The notes under the pieces are model-generated. The model did no database searches and was not told the DNA's origin. It was given only the letters and a program-made list of their open reading frames with translations. Both the position numbers and the translations under genes were made by a program. 17,978 bases of DNA from Gonium pectorale (lineage: Eukaryota; Chlorophyta; Chlorophyceae; Chlamydomonadales; Volvocaceae). The stretch covers positions 4,472,486 through 4,490,463 of the forward strand of contig LSYV01000003.1 in assembly GCA_001584585.1 (NCBI GenBank), given 5' to 3'. Of this stretch, positions 8,201 through 17,395 are shown piece by piece. Each line of letters opens with the position of its first letter. Positions within the stretch are counted from its first letter, which is position 1.

Positions 8201-11200
8201 CCGCACTGGGTGCCTCCACGGGTCCTCGGTGCCGCTGCACCGCTCCAACATCCCCCTGCCGCTGCACCGCTGTACCACCCCCCGCCATGTCGCGCACCCG
8301 CTCACCCCGCCTCCCCTGCACCCCACTCGCCAGGTTCACCGCCTACGCGTACCCGCTCATCGTGGCGCTGCTGCTGTGGGGACCGCAGGCAAGTGCCCGG
8401 GCTGTGAGTGCGGGAGCCCGCAAGGCGGGCCGGCATGCGCTTGCTGCCCTCCTGCCAGCATTGCACCCGTATCAGCCAACAAGCGCGTCCAATGCCCGTC
8501 TGAATGCGCCTTTCGCTCCCGTCCACCTTGCCGCCCTCCTCTCCTCCTTTGCCTCCCCTTCCGGCCGCCCCCTCCCCCTTCCCACCGCCCGCCACACCCA
8601 CCGCCTGCAGGACCGCCTGCACAACCCCGCGCTGGCGGTGTTCTGGGACTGCTGGTGGCCGCTGGTGTTCGTCTCCTTCCCGCTGCTGGGCCGCGTGTGG
8701 TGCGCGGTGTGTCCCTTCATGATCTACGGCGAGCTGGTGCAGCGCTGGAGGACCAGCCCCGCGGGGGGCAGCGCCAAGCTGCGCAAGTGGCCGCGCGAGG
8801 CGGGTGAGGAGCGGGGTTCAAGGACACGGGTTGGGACGGCAACGAGCTGGTGTCCCGCAGCATTTCTCCCGTGTGGCGAGGAGCGAAGGGCCGGGGTTGA
8901 ACTGCGGCGCGCATCGCTGCGGTCATCTGCGGGCCATCTCCGTACCGCGGACGGCCGTACCGTGTGCGGGATGCGATATGGGACGGCTTGGCCGCACTGG
9001 CTGAGCATTCAGGCCACCACGACCCGGTCCTGTCTTGACCTTCGTTGCGCTGGCCGTGACGACGGTGACCCGGCCCCGCCGCCCACCCCCCGACCTCGGG
9101 ATTCGGTGTCCGCGACGCGACCGGTTTCCCTTACCTCCATTCACTATCCCCTAACCTCGGTTGTGTGCCGTACAGCGGAGCGCTATGGCCCGCCCTTCCT
9201 GTTCGGCCTCTTCGCTGCCATCCTGGTGTGGGAGGAGGTGTGGGACCTGCCAAACAGCGCCGCCCTGTCCGGTGAGTACGGAGTTCGGTGGCCCAACGCA
9301 AGGCCACCTCAACGCCGCGAGGCGAGGGGTGTGGGGGACCGCTGTTCCCCCTTGCTCAACCCAAAGGGACAGCCTGCAGCCTTAAGTGTGTGTGAAGGTG
9401 CACTCCTCATGGAGCCATGCGTTTTGTCGGGGGGGATAAGTTTTATACTCTCCTTGCTCCGGCCTGTCCAACTCGCTGGGTGGCTGCGGCGCTGCGGGGA
9501 ATCTCCCGCTACCGGGTGCCCAGGCGCATGAGCCTTCTCTGCGTGTCATCCTCCTTTCTGTCGGATCTTGTTCGGCTCGCTTCGCTCGGCATCGCTTCGT
9601 GAAGCGCCCTGCACCGTGCGCTGGACAGTGGCCGCTGCTGCTGCTGCTGCTGCTGCTGTGGGGGGCCGTTGGTGCCACCGCCATCGTGGCTGCTGCCGCG
9701 CCCTCCGTCCCTGTTCCAGCTCCAAGCACCTTCCCTGCCGTGCCGTGCGCCGGCCCGTTCCCATCGGCCCTCCCGCCCGTCCGCCCGCAGGCTGGCTGCT
9801 CATTATCATCACGGCCGGGGCGGTGGTGTGCTCGGCGCTGTTCGAGCGGCGGCTGTGGTGCCGCTACCTGTGCCCCATCGGCGGGATGAACGGCCTGATG
9901 GCAAAGCTGTCGGCCACCGAGGTCCGCGCCCGGCAGGGCGTCTGCTCGGGTGGGTGCGGCCCATGGGGTGCCTCTTCTGCGGGGCAGGGCAGGGGTTAGC
10001 GGGAAGGGAGCCAACCTGGCAAACGGCCTTTGAGTATCGTCGTGGCGCGCGGCGTGGCTGGGTGGGTGGGGGTGAAAGGTGAAAGCGAGGCAAAGGGGCA
10101 GACAGGGGTGCTGTTCGCGCTCCCTCCCCGCCCTCACATCCCCACCTACCCGTCGTCGACACACCTGCCATGTCTGTGTCCCACTCCGCCCCGACCCCTC
10201 CCCCCGACCCGACCCGACTTGCCACGCAACACCCGCCGCACCCGTGTTGTGACCCGGGGTCGGTTCCCGTCTCTTTACAGCGCCACCCCGGACCCCCCCC
10301 CCGCCCCGGCCCACCCCGCCCCGCCCCTCCCCCGCCCGGCCGCCCCTGCAGGCGAGTGCAGCACCTACCACTGCTACCGGGGCGGCCCCGCGGAGGGCGA
10401 GGGGCTCGCCTCACCCGGCTGCCCTCTGTACTCGCACCCGGCGCAGCTGTCGGACAACCGCAACTGCACCAACTGCATGGAATGCCTCAGGGTGGGGCCG
10501 GGTGGGGCTGGGGTAGTGGTGGGGCTGGGGGAGGCGCCCGGGGGAAAGGCGGGCAGGAGGGGCCCAGGAGGGGCCCAGGAGGGGCCCAGGAGGGGCCCAG
10601 CGCACATTGTATCGCATCACCAGAGCCCAGTGGCTGCTTGATGCGCTGGTAGGCCTGGCAGGCCCGGCGGGCCGCTGTCCCTCGCATTCCCCACAGTATT
10701 GCAGGCCTATTCTAGGAGCTGGTTGGGACCCTGGAAGTTGGGACCCTGAAAGCGCTCGTTTGACCCGGTGTGCATGGGTCCCCAGGCCCTTCGTCCATTG
10801 ACATGTTCGGTTGTGAGACGAGAGCTGCGCACCTCCCTCGGGCCGCCGGCTCATGGAGCGCATACGGGAGCACACGCCCCCCTAGCCCCCACAAAAGTCC
10901 CGCGCCCTCCCTCCGTCCCTCCGTTCCTTGTCCAACTCGGCACACCCGGTGCCCGCAGGCCTGCCCCAACGGGTCCGTGGAGTTCCGGCTGCGCCTGCCC
11001 GGGGCGGACCTGTGGAGCGGCCACACGGCCTCGGAGGGGGAGGTGGCCCTCATGTTCATGCTGCTGGGGGCGGGTGAGCTCTGAGGATCAGGGCGGGTGT
11101 GAGGCAGGGGGCGCGAGCACATCAATCCGGGAGAGACGTGGGTGGCCTGGGTGGTCAGCGCACTGCCGCGGGGAGCGACAGTCCCGCGTGGGATGCGGGG

Positions 11201-12909
11201 CTTGGTCATCACCTGGGGCGTGGGAGCGAAACCCACCAGGAGGGCCAGGCCCAGACGAGCTTGTGTAGTGATTCGTATGCCCAGGCCCCGGTCCGCCCCA
11301 GCCCCATCCGCGCCCCTCCGCCAACAGTAAGAACAACACCCCCCCCCCCACTTTCCTACAGTGCCTGCCCAAACCGCATCGCCGGCCCGCCTCCCTCCAC
11401 GTCAATGCATTTTCCCGGTCCCGCCCCTTTCCCTCCACGCTCACTCCCACCCCCGGCCTGCAACTTCCATGCACAGCGCACGACCTCCCGGCGCCGGCCC
11501 GCCATCCCAAGCCTGTCCCCGACCCCTGCCCCCGACCCCGCCCCGGCCCCCAGTCTACCTGCACAACCTGCCCGCCCTGGCGCACCAGCTGGGGTTGGAC
11601 CCGGGGTCGCTGGGCCTCACGGCCGTCACGCCGCAGCACATCGCCGCATCACTCCTCCTGCTGGCGGCACCCGGCGCCCTCGCGTACGGTGCAGACGTCG
11701 CCACGCGCAACGGCGCCGCCGCGGCGGCGGTGGCCGCGGCCGGCAGCCTGGTCAAACGCGTTGCGGCGGAGCTGCGACGCGGCAGCGGTGCCACCGGCGG
11801 CACGCTTGTGGCTGCAGGCGCCGCTGTTGCGGCGGCGCCGGCGGTGGCGACACAGGCGGCGCCGGCAGCGGCAGGGCGGCCGCCGGCTCCGTTCCTGACG
11901 CTGGCGTACGGCTACCTTCCACTGCTTTGGGCCGCCACGCTGAGCCACTACCTGCGGCCGCTGCTGGCGGAGGCGGGGCAGCTGCTGCCGGTGAGGGAGG
12001 CAGGGAGGGGGGAGGGAGGGGGATCCTCCACAATCCTACATCCATTAAAGTCATAAAGCTCTTTTTCCTGTCAGTTAGTTTCGGCGCAAGCAGGGCCACT
12101 GGTACTCTTTGGTGTGTGCAGTTTTCAATCACACTAGTGCGGTGCGGTACTGCGGTCCCCTGACGCCTGCGAGGGGCCCCGCTCGGGGGCGGAGGCACCA
12201 GAGGCCGGACCCCGTAGTGCGGCACCAGAGGGGTGACACACGGGACACACGGGCGTCCGCGATCACGTGCCAAAACCAGTTAAACCCCTCACGGTTGTCA
12301 AGGTCCCGTCATGAAGTGTCGCCAAGTGAAAATCCCCGCCGGCCGCCCTCGTCGCCGCCCCTCGCTCCGCCCCCTAACATCTGCCATCCACAGATCAGCG
12401 CCGCCATGCTGGGTTGGGAGGACGCGCCCCTACCCGTGGCGGCGGCGCACCCGGCCGTCATCAGCTTCTTGCAGGTGCGCGGCCGGACGCAGTGGGGCGG
12501 CGCGCGGCACCGTGTGACCGCGCTTGATATGGCAGCAGTAGGCACTGCCTCGCCTGGCTGTGAAATCGTGCGCGAGGGTGGCGGCCATGGTAAATGCTTT
12601 GGCCAACAGTAATAGGGCGCACGGTGGGGAGAGGGGGGGCGGGCTTGCTTCCGGGCGGCATCGCCCCTGAGCTCCATGGTGATCCTCTCGCGACCCCTCC
12701 GCCCCTCCACCCCGAGTCGCGCACCGCAACCTCTCGAACAGCACCGCCCGCCTCTCCCGCCTCCGCAGGGCACCCTGCTCCTCTTTGGCGGCGCCGCCTC
12801 CGCCGCCCTCAGCCGCAAGCTGGCTGCTGCGCCCTGGAGCGCCTTCGCGCCGCAGACCCTCACCATCGGCCTCTTTACCGCCGAGTTGTGGGCGCTTATT
12901 CTGCCCTAG
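5007..12909 (+). CDS. Degenerate sigma-54-activator-type AAA+ domain fused to a NapH/NosR-like membrane iron-sulfur protein (17 exons, predicted plastid-targeted)
   Basis: Exons: 5007-5285, 5389-5519, 5822-6035, 6348-6494, 6688-6723, 7155-7328, 7707-7808, 8001-8095, 8334-8388, 8611-8803, 9176-9271, 9791-9949, 10352-10491, 10959-11073, 11554-11990, 12394-12474, 12769-12909 (TAG): 2595 nt, 864 residues, every junction in frame. Start: ATG 5007 (a second ATG follows), with in-frame TAG at 4995. Residues 1-65 are Arg/Ala/Pro/Ser-rich and nearly free of acids, like a plastid transit peptide. About 94-361 form an AAA+ domain: GEPGLEKT (144-151), ELFGRGD, GTLLLQNVHK (199-208), VPPLRLRPSDI, GWPGNITE. 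About nine membrane segments follow (near 394-410, 418-437, 480-500, 509-525, 636-652, 674-692, 758-776, 811-833, 845-863). Fe-S motifs are CAVCP (442-446), CRYLCP (531-536), C559/C563/C568/C584P, and CTNCMECLRACP (599-610). The role is presumably electron transfer or redox sensing in a plastid membrane; the substrate is unknown. An Ala-rich insert lies at about 693-755. Confidence 0.88.
6688..6723 (+). other. 36-bp microexon (exon 5 of the AAA+/iron-sulfur gene)
   Basis: The sequence encodes VSQLDKVAATIK, flanked by CAG (6685-6687) and GT (6724-6725), phase 0 on both sides. It bridges TAARQ in exon 4 and VPPLRLR in exon 6. Its inclusion restores the expected segment between the arginine-containing strand and the PLRxRxxDI motif of sigma-54-activator AAA+ domains. 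It is easy for gene finders to miss. Confidence 0.75.
7329..7706 (+). other. Intron 6 of the AAA+/iron-sulfur gene
   Basis: GTGAGG donor at 7329 and CCGCAG acceptor ending at 7706, phase 0, joining GWPGNIT to EVALVVERAV. On the opposite strand a short coding-like stretch (about 7451-7501) is visible but has no support as a gene. The other long introns of this gene (6036-6347, 6724-7154, 8804-9175, 9272-9790, 9950-10351, 10492-10958, 11074-11553, 11991-12393) show only simple repeats. Confidence 0.75.
8389..8610 (+). other. Non-canonical GC-AG intron (intron 9 of the AAA+/iron-sulfur gene)
   Basis: The donor reads CAG/GCAAGT (exon ends 8388, intron begins GC at 8389-8390), the textbook GC-donor consensus, and the acceptor is CTGCAG ending at 8610. 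The splice joins LLLWGPQ to DRLHNPAL in frame. The nearest GT (8393-8394) would leave a phase that does not match the next exon, so GC is the parsimonious choice. All other introns called here are GT-AG. Confidence 0.75.
9634..9658. repeat. GCT trinucleotide microsatellite, about 8 units
   Basis: An uninterrupted run of GCT/CTG lies inside intron 11 (9272-9790) of the AAA+/iron-sulfur gene. It is intronic, so its length would not alter the protein. Confidence 0.9.
10555..10598. repeat. 11-bp minisatellite, four perfect copies
   Basis: AGGAGGGGCCC is repeated head to tail at 10555-10565, 10566-10576, 10577-10587 and 10588-10598, in intron 13 (10492-10958). The same intron also holds an imperfect 15-bp tandem pair (TTGGGACCCTGGAAG at 10723-10737 and a one-base variant at 10738-10752). 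Confidence 0.9.
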
Positions 12910-14299
12910 GCGGCTGGTCTCCGCGTCCGCTCCAGGGTGGCCGGCTGCTAGGCAGGTGCGGTCCCAGCGGGGCCACCCACGTTTGGACAGCGGGCTGCAG
13001 GGGAGTATGCGGGCGGGGCCGGGCGGTGAGCCAGACATTGCTGCCATGGCATTGCATGGTGGGTTGGGTCAGGGCTCAGCTGTTCGATGACCCAGTGGTG
13101 AGGCAAGAGCCTGAGCGCCTGGCTGCATTCTTTCGGCACATTGTTTTGCTAGATGTGGCGTGTATGGGACTGGAGGCGTTTGGTGAGCCTCGTAGGGCAC
13201 GGGTGCCAGTTGTGGTACCTCTATAGCACTGTCGTACACATGGCTCGGTCGCGTCCGCTGCAGCCGCTCCGGATTGGGGTCGCAGCTGCAGCGGTCGCCG
13301 CTAGAAACCCGAGTGACGCAGCCCAGCTGCAGTTCTCCCGCCGCAACACATACATTAATGTGGAACCTTTGCGACAGGCGGGAGTACCCCGTCGTATCTT
13401 CACACAGCGTATGTATGTGCGTGTGTCATGAGGGAGGATAAAGAGGCGTTCCCATGTTGTTGGAGGTACCATTTCCACTTTCCGCACACACTGGGTCCTC
13501 GGACCCGGCGCGGTTGCCCGTTTGGCAATCCACGGCCGTGGGTGGACTGGCCCGTCTACCTGATGTGCGTGTTTCTTATGCCGGATCATATATGTTGAGG
13601 GGTTCGGTCTGCAGGCCCCTCGTCGTTGGTTGCGGACGCATGGAATGCCTGGCCTGCTGCTGGTGCGCACCATTGCACGCGACTAGCGTACGGTATACGA
13701 GCTGCTACACCGGTTGTGCCTTTGAGAGTGCCGAAATGTTGCGGAGTATGTGAACAATCGGAAGGGATAGTTGACTACGTCTGGCCAGCTGTCTGCAACC
13801 AATACAACGAACCGGCAACCGTGGGCCATGCACCGACGCACGCCTGCAGCAGAGGCGTGGCGCCCCCGGTTCTTATGTTGGTATAAGTACCTTACTGTTG
13901 CGACGGCACCCTCGTAAGCACGCCACTGGGCCACCGCTGTGGCCGACCCAAGGGGCGCACGGGGGCGCGACTCTCGAAGCACGGTACGAGAACGCGGGAT
14001 AACAATGCGACCTCTTAACCTAGCTCCGGCCTGCCTCCTATTATATCTGGACGACCAGCACAGACTGAACGTCGCAAGGCAGAGGACTGAGAGAGCTAGA
14101 AATCGTGGCGAAAGCCAAGCATACCCATAGCAGGCCTCACTCAAATAAGTTACAGACAACACGCTAGGTACAGCGCGAAGCGCTAGTGAACCCAGCATCT
14201 GAACAGTACCATCGTGCAGAAGCTTTCTTGCACCGCACAGCTGCAATTGACTTGATCTGAACTTCTGAAAGCTTTCACGCCCTCTGTGGCTGTTCCCTC
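12910..14299. other. Intergenic spacer (3' UTR of the AAA+/iron-sulfur gene, then upstream region of TFIIE-beta)
   Basis: No supported gene. GC falls to a more balanced composition after about 13100. A perfect short hairpin, GGGTCC-TC-GGACCC, lies at 13493-13506. I saw no TGTAA between 12910 and about 13900. The longest open frame (minus strand, 13683-14357) lacks the codon bias of the real genes. TATA-like AT-rich words occur near 14040, but their distance from any start is unknown. Confidence 0.55.
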
Positions 14300-14324
14300 G
14301 GGGCGCCCTACCCAGGGACGCCCC
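14300..14324 (+). promoter_or_regulatory. Strong hairpin in the presumed 5' leader of TFIIE-beta
   Basis: GGGGCGCCCT (14300-14309) pairs with AGGG-A-CGCCCC (14314-14324): a 10-bp, nearly all-GC stem with one bulged A and a four-base ACCC loop. It ends 66 bases before the ATG at 14391. If transcribed, it would be a stable leader structure that could slow scanning ribosomes; no regulator is implied by the sequence alone. Confidence 0.5.
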
Positions 14325-14390
14325 GGCGCCTCGGAGCTTCTGCGCTCTCACCACCACAACAGGCCTTAACCTTCGGTAGCTCCTGAAGGG

Positions 14391-16193
14391 ATGGGTTCGC
14401 TGGAGGAGCTACTGTCCAGCATCAACTCTGGCGCTGTGGACGTCACGGCATCTGCAGCTGCCGCGAAGCGCCAGCCGCGCAAGCCCAAGGCGCAGACCGA
14501 GCTATCCAAGCGCCTGCGCGGCCAGACCAATGCAGTCAACGGCTCCGGCCAGGCGCCCAAGCCGGCGGAGAAGCGGAGCGCCGGGGCCGCTGCCGCGCGC
14601 GCCACGCCACCGCCTGCCGCTGCCGCTGCGGCGTCCGCGGCCGCAGCTGGGGTGTCGGTAGCGCCTGTGGCTGCTTCAGCAGCCGGACCCTCCGCGGTTT
14701 CTCTGGGGCCGCCCACCTCCATCTCGCCGCCCTCGGCGGCCGCCGTGGCGGCCGTGGCCGCACCCACTGGCCCGCCGCCCGTAGCCGCCGACGCGCCGCT
14801 GACCATGCGACTCAAGCGCGTGCTGGACCTGCTCCGAGGCAACCGCGACCCACACACCTTCGCCGACTTGAAAGCCAAACTCCACGTGGACCTCAACACC
14901 GACGCCGAGCTCCTGGAGCAGCTCAGCACGCACTCCCACGTCACGTACGACTCCATCGAGCGCACCGTCCGCTACCGGCCAAAGGTGCACGGCATAACGA
15001 ACTCCAACGACCTCCTCAACTACCTGCGCCGCCACACGACCGTCGAGGGCGCGTCCAGCGCAGTGCCGATGACGGGCGTGAAGGTGGGCGACGTGTGTGA
15101 CGCGTACATCGGGGTGGAGGCGGACATCAAGCGGCTGCAGGCGGAGGGCGCCGTCTTCATCTTCGGGCACTCCAACCCGGGCGCGGAGACCATCTACGCG
15201 GTGCAGCAGATGCCCATAGGTACGGCGCGCGGGGCGGATGGGGCGGGGCGGCGAAGAGCGAGGCCGGAGCGCTTCACAGGAGGCAGCGTAGCGGACGTGG
15301 GCGGGGTGGGGGGCAAGGGCGGCGGAGGTGGGCCAGAGGCAGTGGGGCTGGCGGGGGTGTTAGCCGGGTTATAGGTGTCAGCCCGCGGGACGATGCCTAC
15401 GGAGTGGAGATGGGAGAGTTGGTTGGGGCTGGTAGACGCTGCCTCGAGAGCACCGTTGGCGGAGCGGTGGAGTGTCATGCACATGGGAGGGGACTGGGGT
15501 TGTGGTCGTGGAGCTGCAGCAGCTAGCGGCGGCCTAGTGGTACAGAACGGGTCACGGTGGGCAGGAAGGGGCGTTGGATACGGTGGCATACGGCACGGGA
15601 AGGCTGCGGATAGCCGGGAGGGGGAGCGGCGAGAGCGGCTAGTCCGCGGGGTGCCATTCTGACGGCTGGAGGTCACGGCGCCACTGGGCGGGAAACCTGC
15701 GTTGCAGTACAGTACAGTACAGACGGATGGCTGCTGTGCCACAGGCTGTTGTGCCGCATCCAAGGGGGGGGGGTGCCATCCCGTTAGCGGACGGCTGCCA
15801 CGCCGCTGGGGGCAGAGGTTGTTCGCACCTGCCCCGACCTCACCCGTCCCCTCCTCCCTCTGCTCGTCCCCTCGGCCCCCTTTCCGCCCACGGACTGAAT
15901 AACCCCTCCCTGCCCTCCCGTCACCAGGCCCCATCAGCGAGTCCGTCAACGAGATGTTCCACAACACGCAGCTGCCCGTCGACGTGGTGGACCTGCAGTG
16001 GCGCTGCAGGGACCTGGGGCTCAAGAGCCTGCTGGCGGCGCGGCCGGTGCGCAACCGGGACGAGGGTGCGGGCAAGGACAAGAAGAAGAAGCGGCGCAAG
16101 GTGGAGCGCAAGTTCAATGTGGAGAAGGCCACCAATGCGCACATGCGGGAGCTGTTTGAGGGGGCGCAGCCCGTCAACATAGACCAGCGGTAG
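14391..16193 (+). CDS. General transcription factor IIE, beta subunit (TFIIE-beta / Tfa2-like), 2 exons
   Basis: Exons are 14391-15219 and 15928-16193 (TAG); a phase-1 GT-AG intron splits a Gly codon. The product is 364 residues, somewhat longer than the human protein (about 290) because of an Ala/Pro-rich linker at about 60-135. TFIIE-beta pairs with TFIIE-alpha in the RNA polymerase II pre-initiation complex and helps recruit TFIIH and open the promoter. Visible parts: the N-terminal MGSLEELLSSINSG and a basic stretch; a first winged helix (about 139-195: MRLKRVLDLLR...TFADLKAKL...LLEQLSTHSHVTYD, then RTVRYRPK); a second (about 198-275: ITNSNDLLNYLRRH...VCDAYIGVEADIKRLQAEGAVFIF); and a C-terminal segment with NEMFHNTQLPVDVVDLQ and a lysine/arginine cluster (326-334), as expected for the DNA-binding tail. 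The start is the first ATG giving the short acidic-hydrophobic N-terminus. No key region is missing. Confidence 0.93.
15220..15927 (+). other. 708-bp intron of the TFIIE-beta gene
   Basis: GTACGG donor at 15220 and CACCAG acceptor ending at 15927. It joins QQMPIG to PISESVNEMF in frame. It contains an AGTAC tandem run near 15705-15720 and a G tract near 15764-15772. No nested gene is supported on either strand. Confidence 0.85.
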
Positions 16194-17395
16194 CGACGCG
16201 ACAGGAGCGGAGGAGGGGAGGGCTGTTTATTGAGGGGCAGGTGCAGGCGATTCGTGCGGTTGGCGGTTCGGTGGCGTTCGACAATTTTGTTGCCGGCGGG
16301 GAGTTCCGTGGGTGGAGGGCTGTCGCGGCGGTGGGAACTGGGAGCGTGGATAGCAGGTAGCGGGTAGGCAGTGCGTGTCGCTAAGCAGGGGGTGCGCATC
16401 CGGTGCCCCGTGTGGGGCCGGCATGTTTGCGTCCGTGTGCGTACCCAGCACCGGCGGTGTCGCATTGGTTCTCTGCAACGGAGGGATGTGATACTGGAAT
16501 CATTGGCCGGTGGTGTGGGACGGTCAAGGCAGAATAGACCGTGGGCACGAAACGGCGCAGCGCCTGAGCGTATCGAAGAGTCTGTCCCCATACTCAAATG
16601 CCGGTTCGACTTGCTGTGTATAGGTAGAGGACAGTTACGCCTTCGCTGGGTGTGCGTTAGCGTCCGCAGGACGGCCCATGATTCAATCACCCCCTGCCTG
16701 GCCTGGCCTGGGTGGGCTGCCGGCGGAGGAGTGGGCTAGGTCCCGGGTGTGAGCTTGTGGGTTGACGCGAGCAAGGGCTGTGGTTAGGTCACTGGTGACA
16801 GCAGCGCAGATGCCGGTGCGAGGACGACTGATTGTGGCCACGGAACAGTGTGTTGTGCAAGTCTCATGACAGGATCGAGCATCACATGGTCCCGAAGGCT
16901 TCGACAATCAGTTTCATGCAATCTCTCGGGCATCTCTCAACTGTCGGTTGGTGCCGTCGTAGGCTGCTGCATAACCCCCGGGCTCTTCGGCGGCGAAGGC
17001 GGCACGGGCGCGGCAAGGTGTTTCAATCCTTCGGCCGAGTACACCTTCACACGCAGCAGCTCAGCGCCCGCAGTGCCCATGGGACGATGATCGCACTGCC
17101 GCACACCCGCCAGGGCCAGCGAGCCCTCCCGCCGCCGGAGTGCCCTCCTCCGCAACGACGACAGAACTCAAGCCGCCACCCCCGCGCCCTGGGCAGCACC
17201 CGGCGGCAGTGCGGCACAGCCCTCTGCCGCTGTTGCGTGTGTGACGTGCACCACAGAGAGCGCATTGCCACCGCCGCTATCCTACCGCACCTCCTATGCT
17301 GCCACCGCTCCCGCCACCCGCTTTGTCCTGAAAGCTTCCTGCCATCCACACGACCGCCCCTGTGCACCGCTACCCCTGTGCACCAGCCACCGCCG
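16194..17395. other. Convergent intergenic region with the two 3' UTRs
   Basis: It lies between the stop of TFIIE-beta (16193, plus strand) and the stop of the minus-strand gene (17396-17398). No firmly supported gene. A short coding-like, GC3-rich stretch is present on the minus strand at about 16937-17076 (see findings). I saw neither TGTAA (plus) nor TTACA (minus) in the region. Confidence 0.5.

Noticed and set aside
6984..8807. Continuous plus-strand open frame of 607 codons
   Set aside because: It runs through real exons 6-8 of the AAA+/iron-sulfur gene and their introns; the intronic parts are Pro/His/Arg-rich nonsense, and the conserved domain needs the splices.
8197..9531. Continuous plus-strand open frame of 444 codons
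   Set aside because: It includes exons 9-11, but the intervening translation has no family resemblance; splice sites at 8389/8610 and 8804/9175 restore the conserved protein.
9382..10371. Minus-strand open frame of 329 codons
   Set aside because: It covers introns and the opposite strand of the CRYLCP exon; Gly/Arg-rich low complexity.
13683..14357. Minus-strand open frame of 224 codons divergent from TFIIE-beta
   Set aside because: It lies in a lower-GC spacer, lacks the GC-rich third positions of the real genes, and shows no recognisable motif; it cannot be excluded without RNA data.
15194..16690. Minus-strand open frame of 498 codons
   Set aside because: It is antisense to TFIIE-beta, covering its intron, second exon and 3' flank; the translation is Pro/Ser/Arg-rich without domains, a usual artefact of GC-rich DNA.
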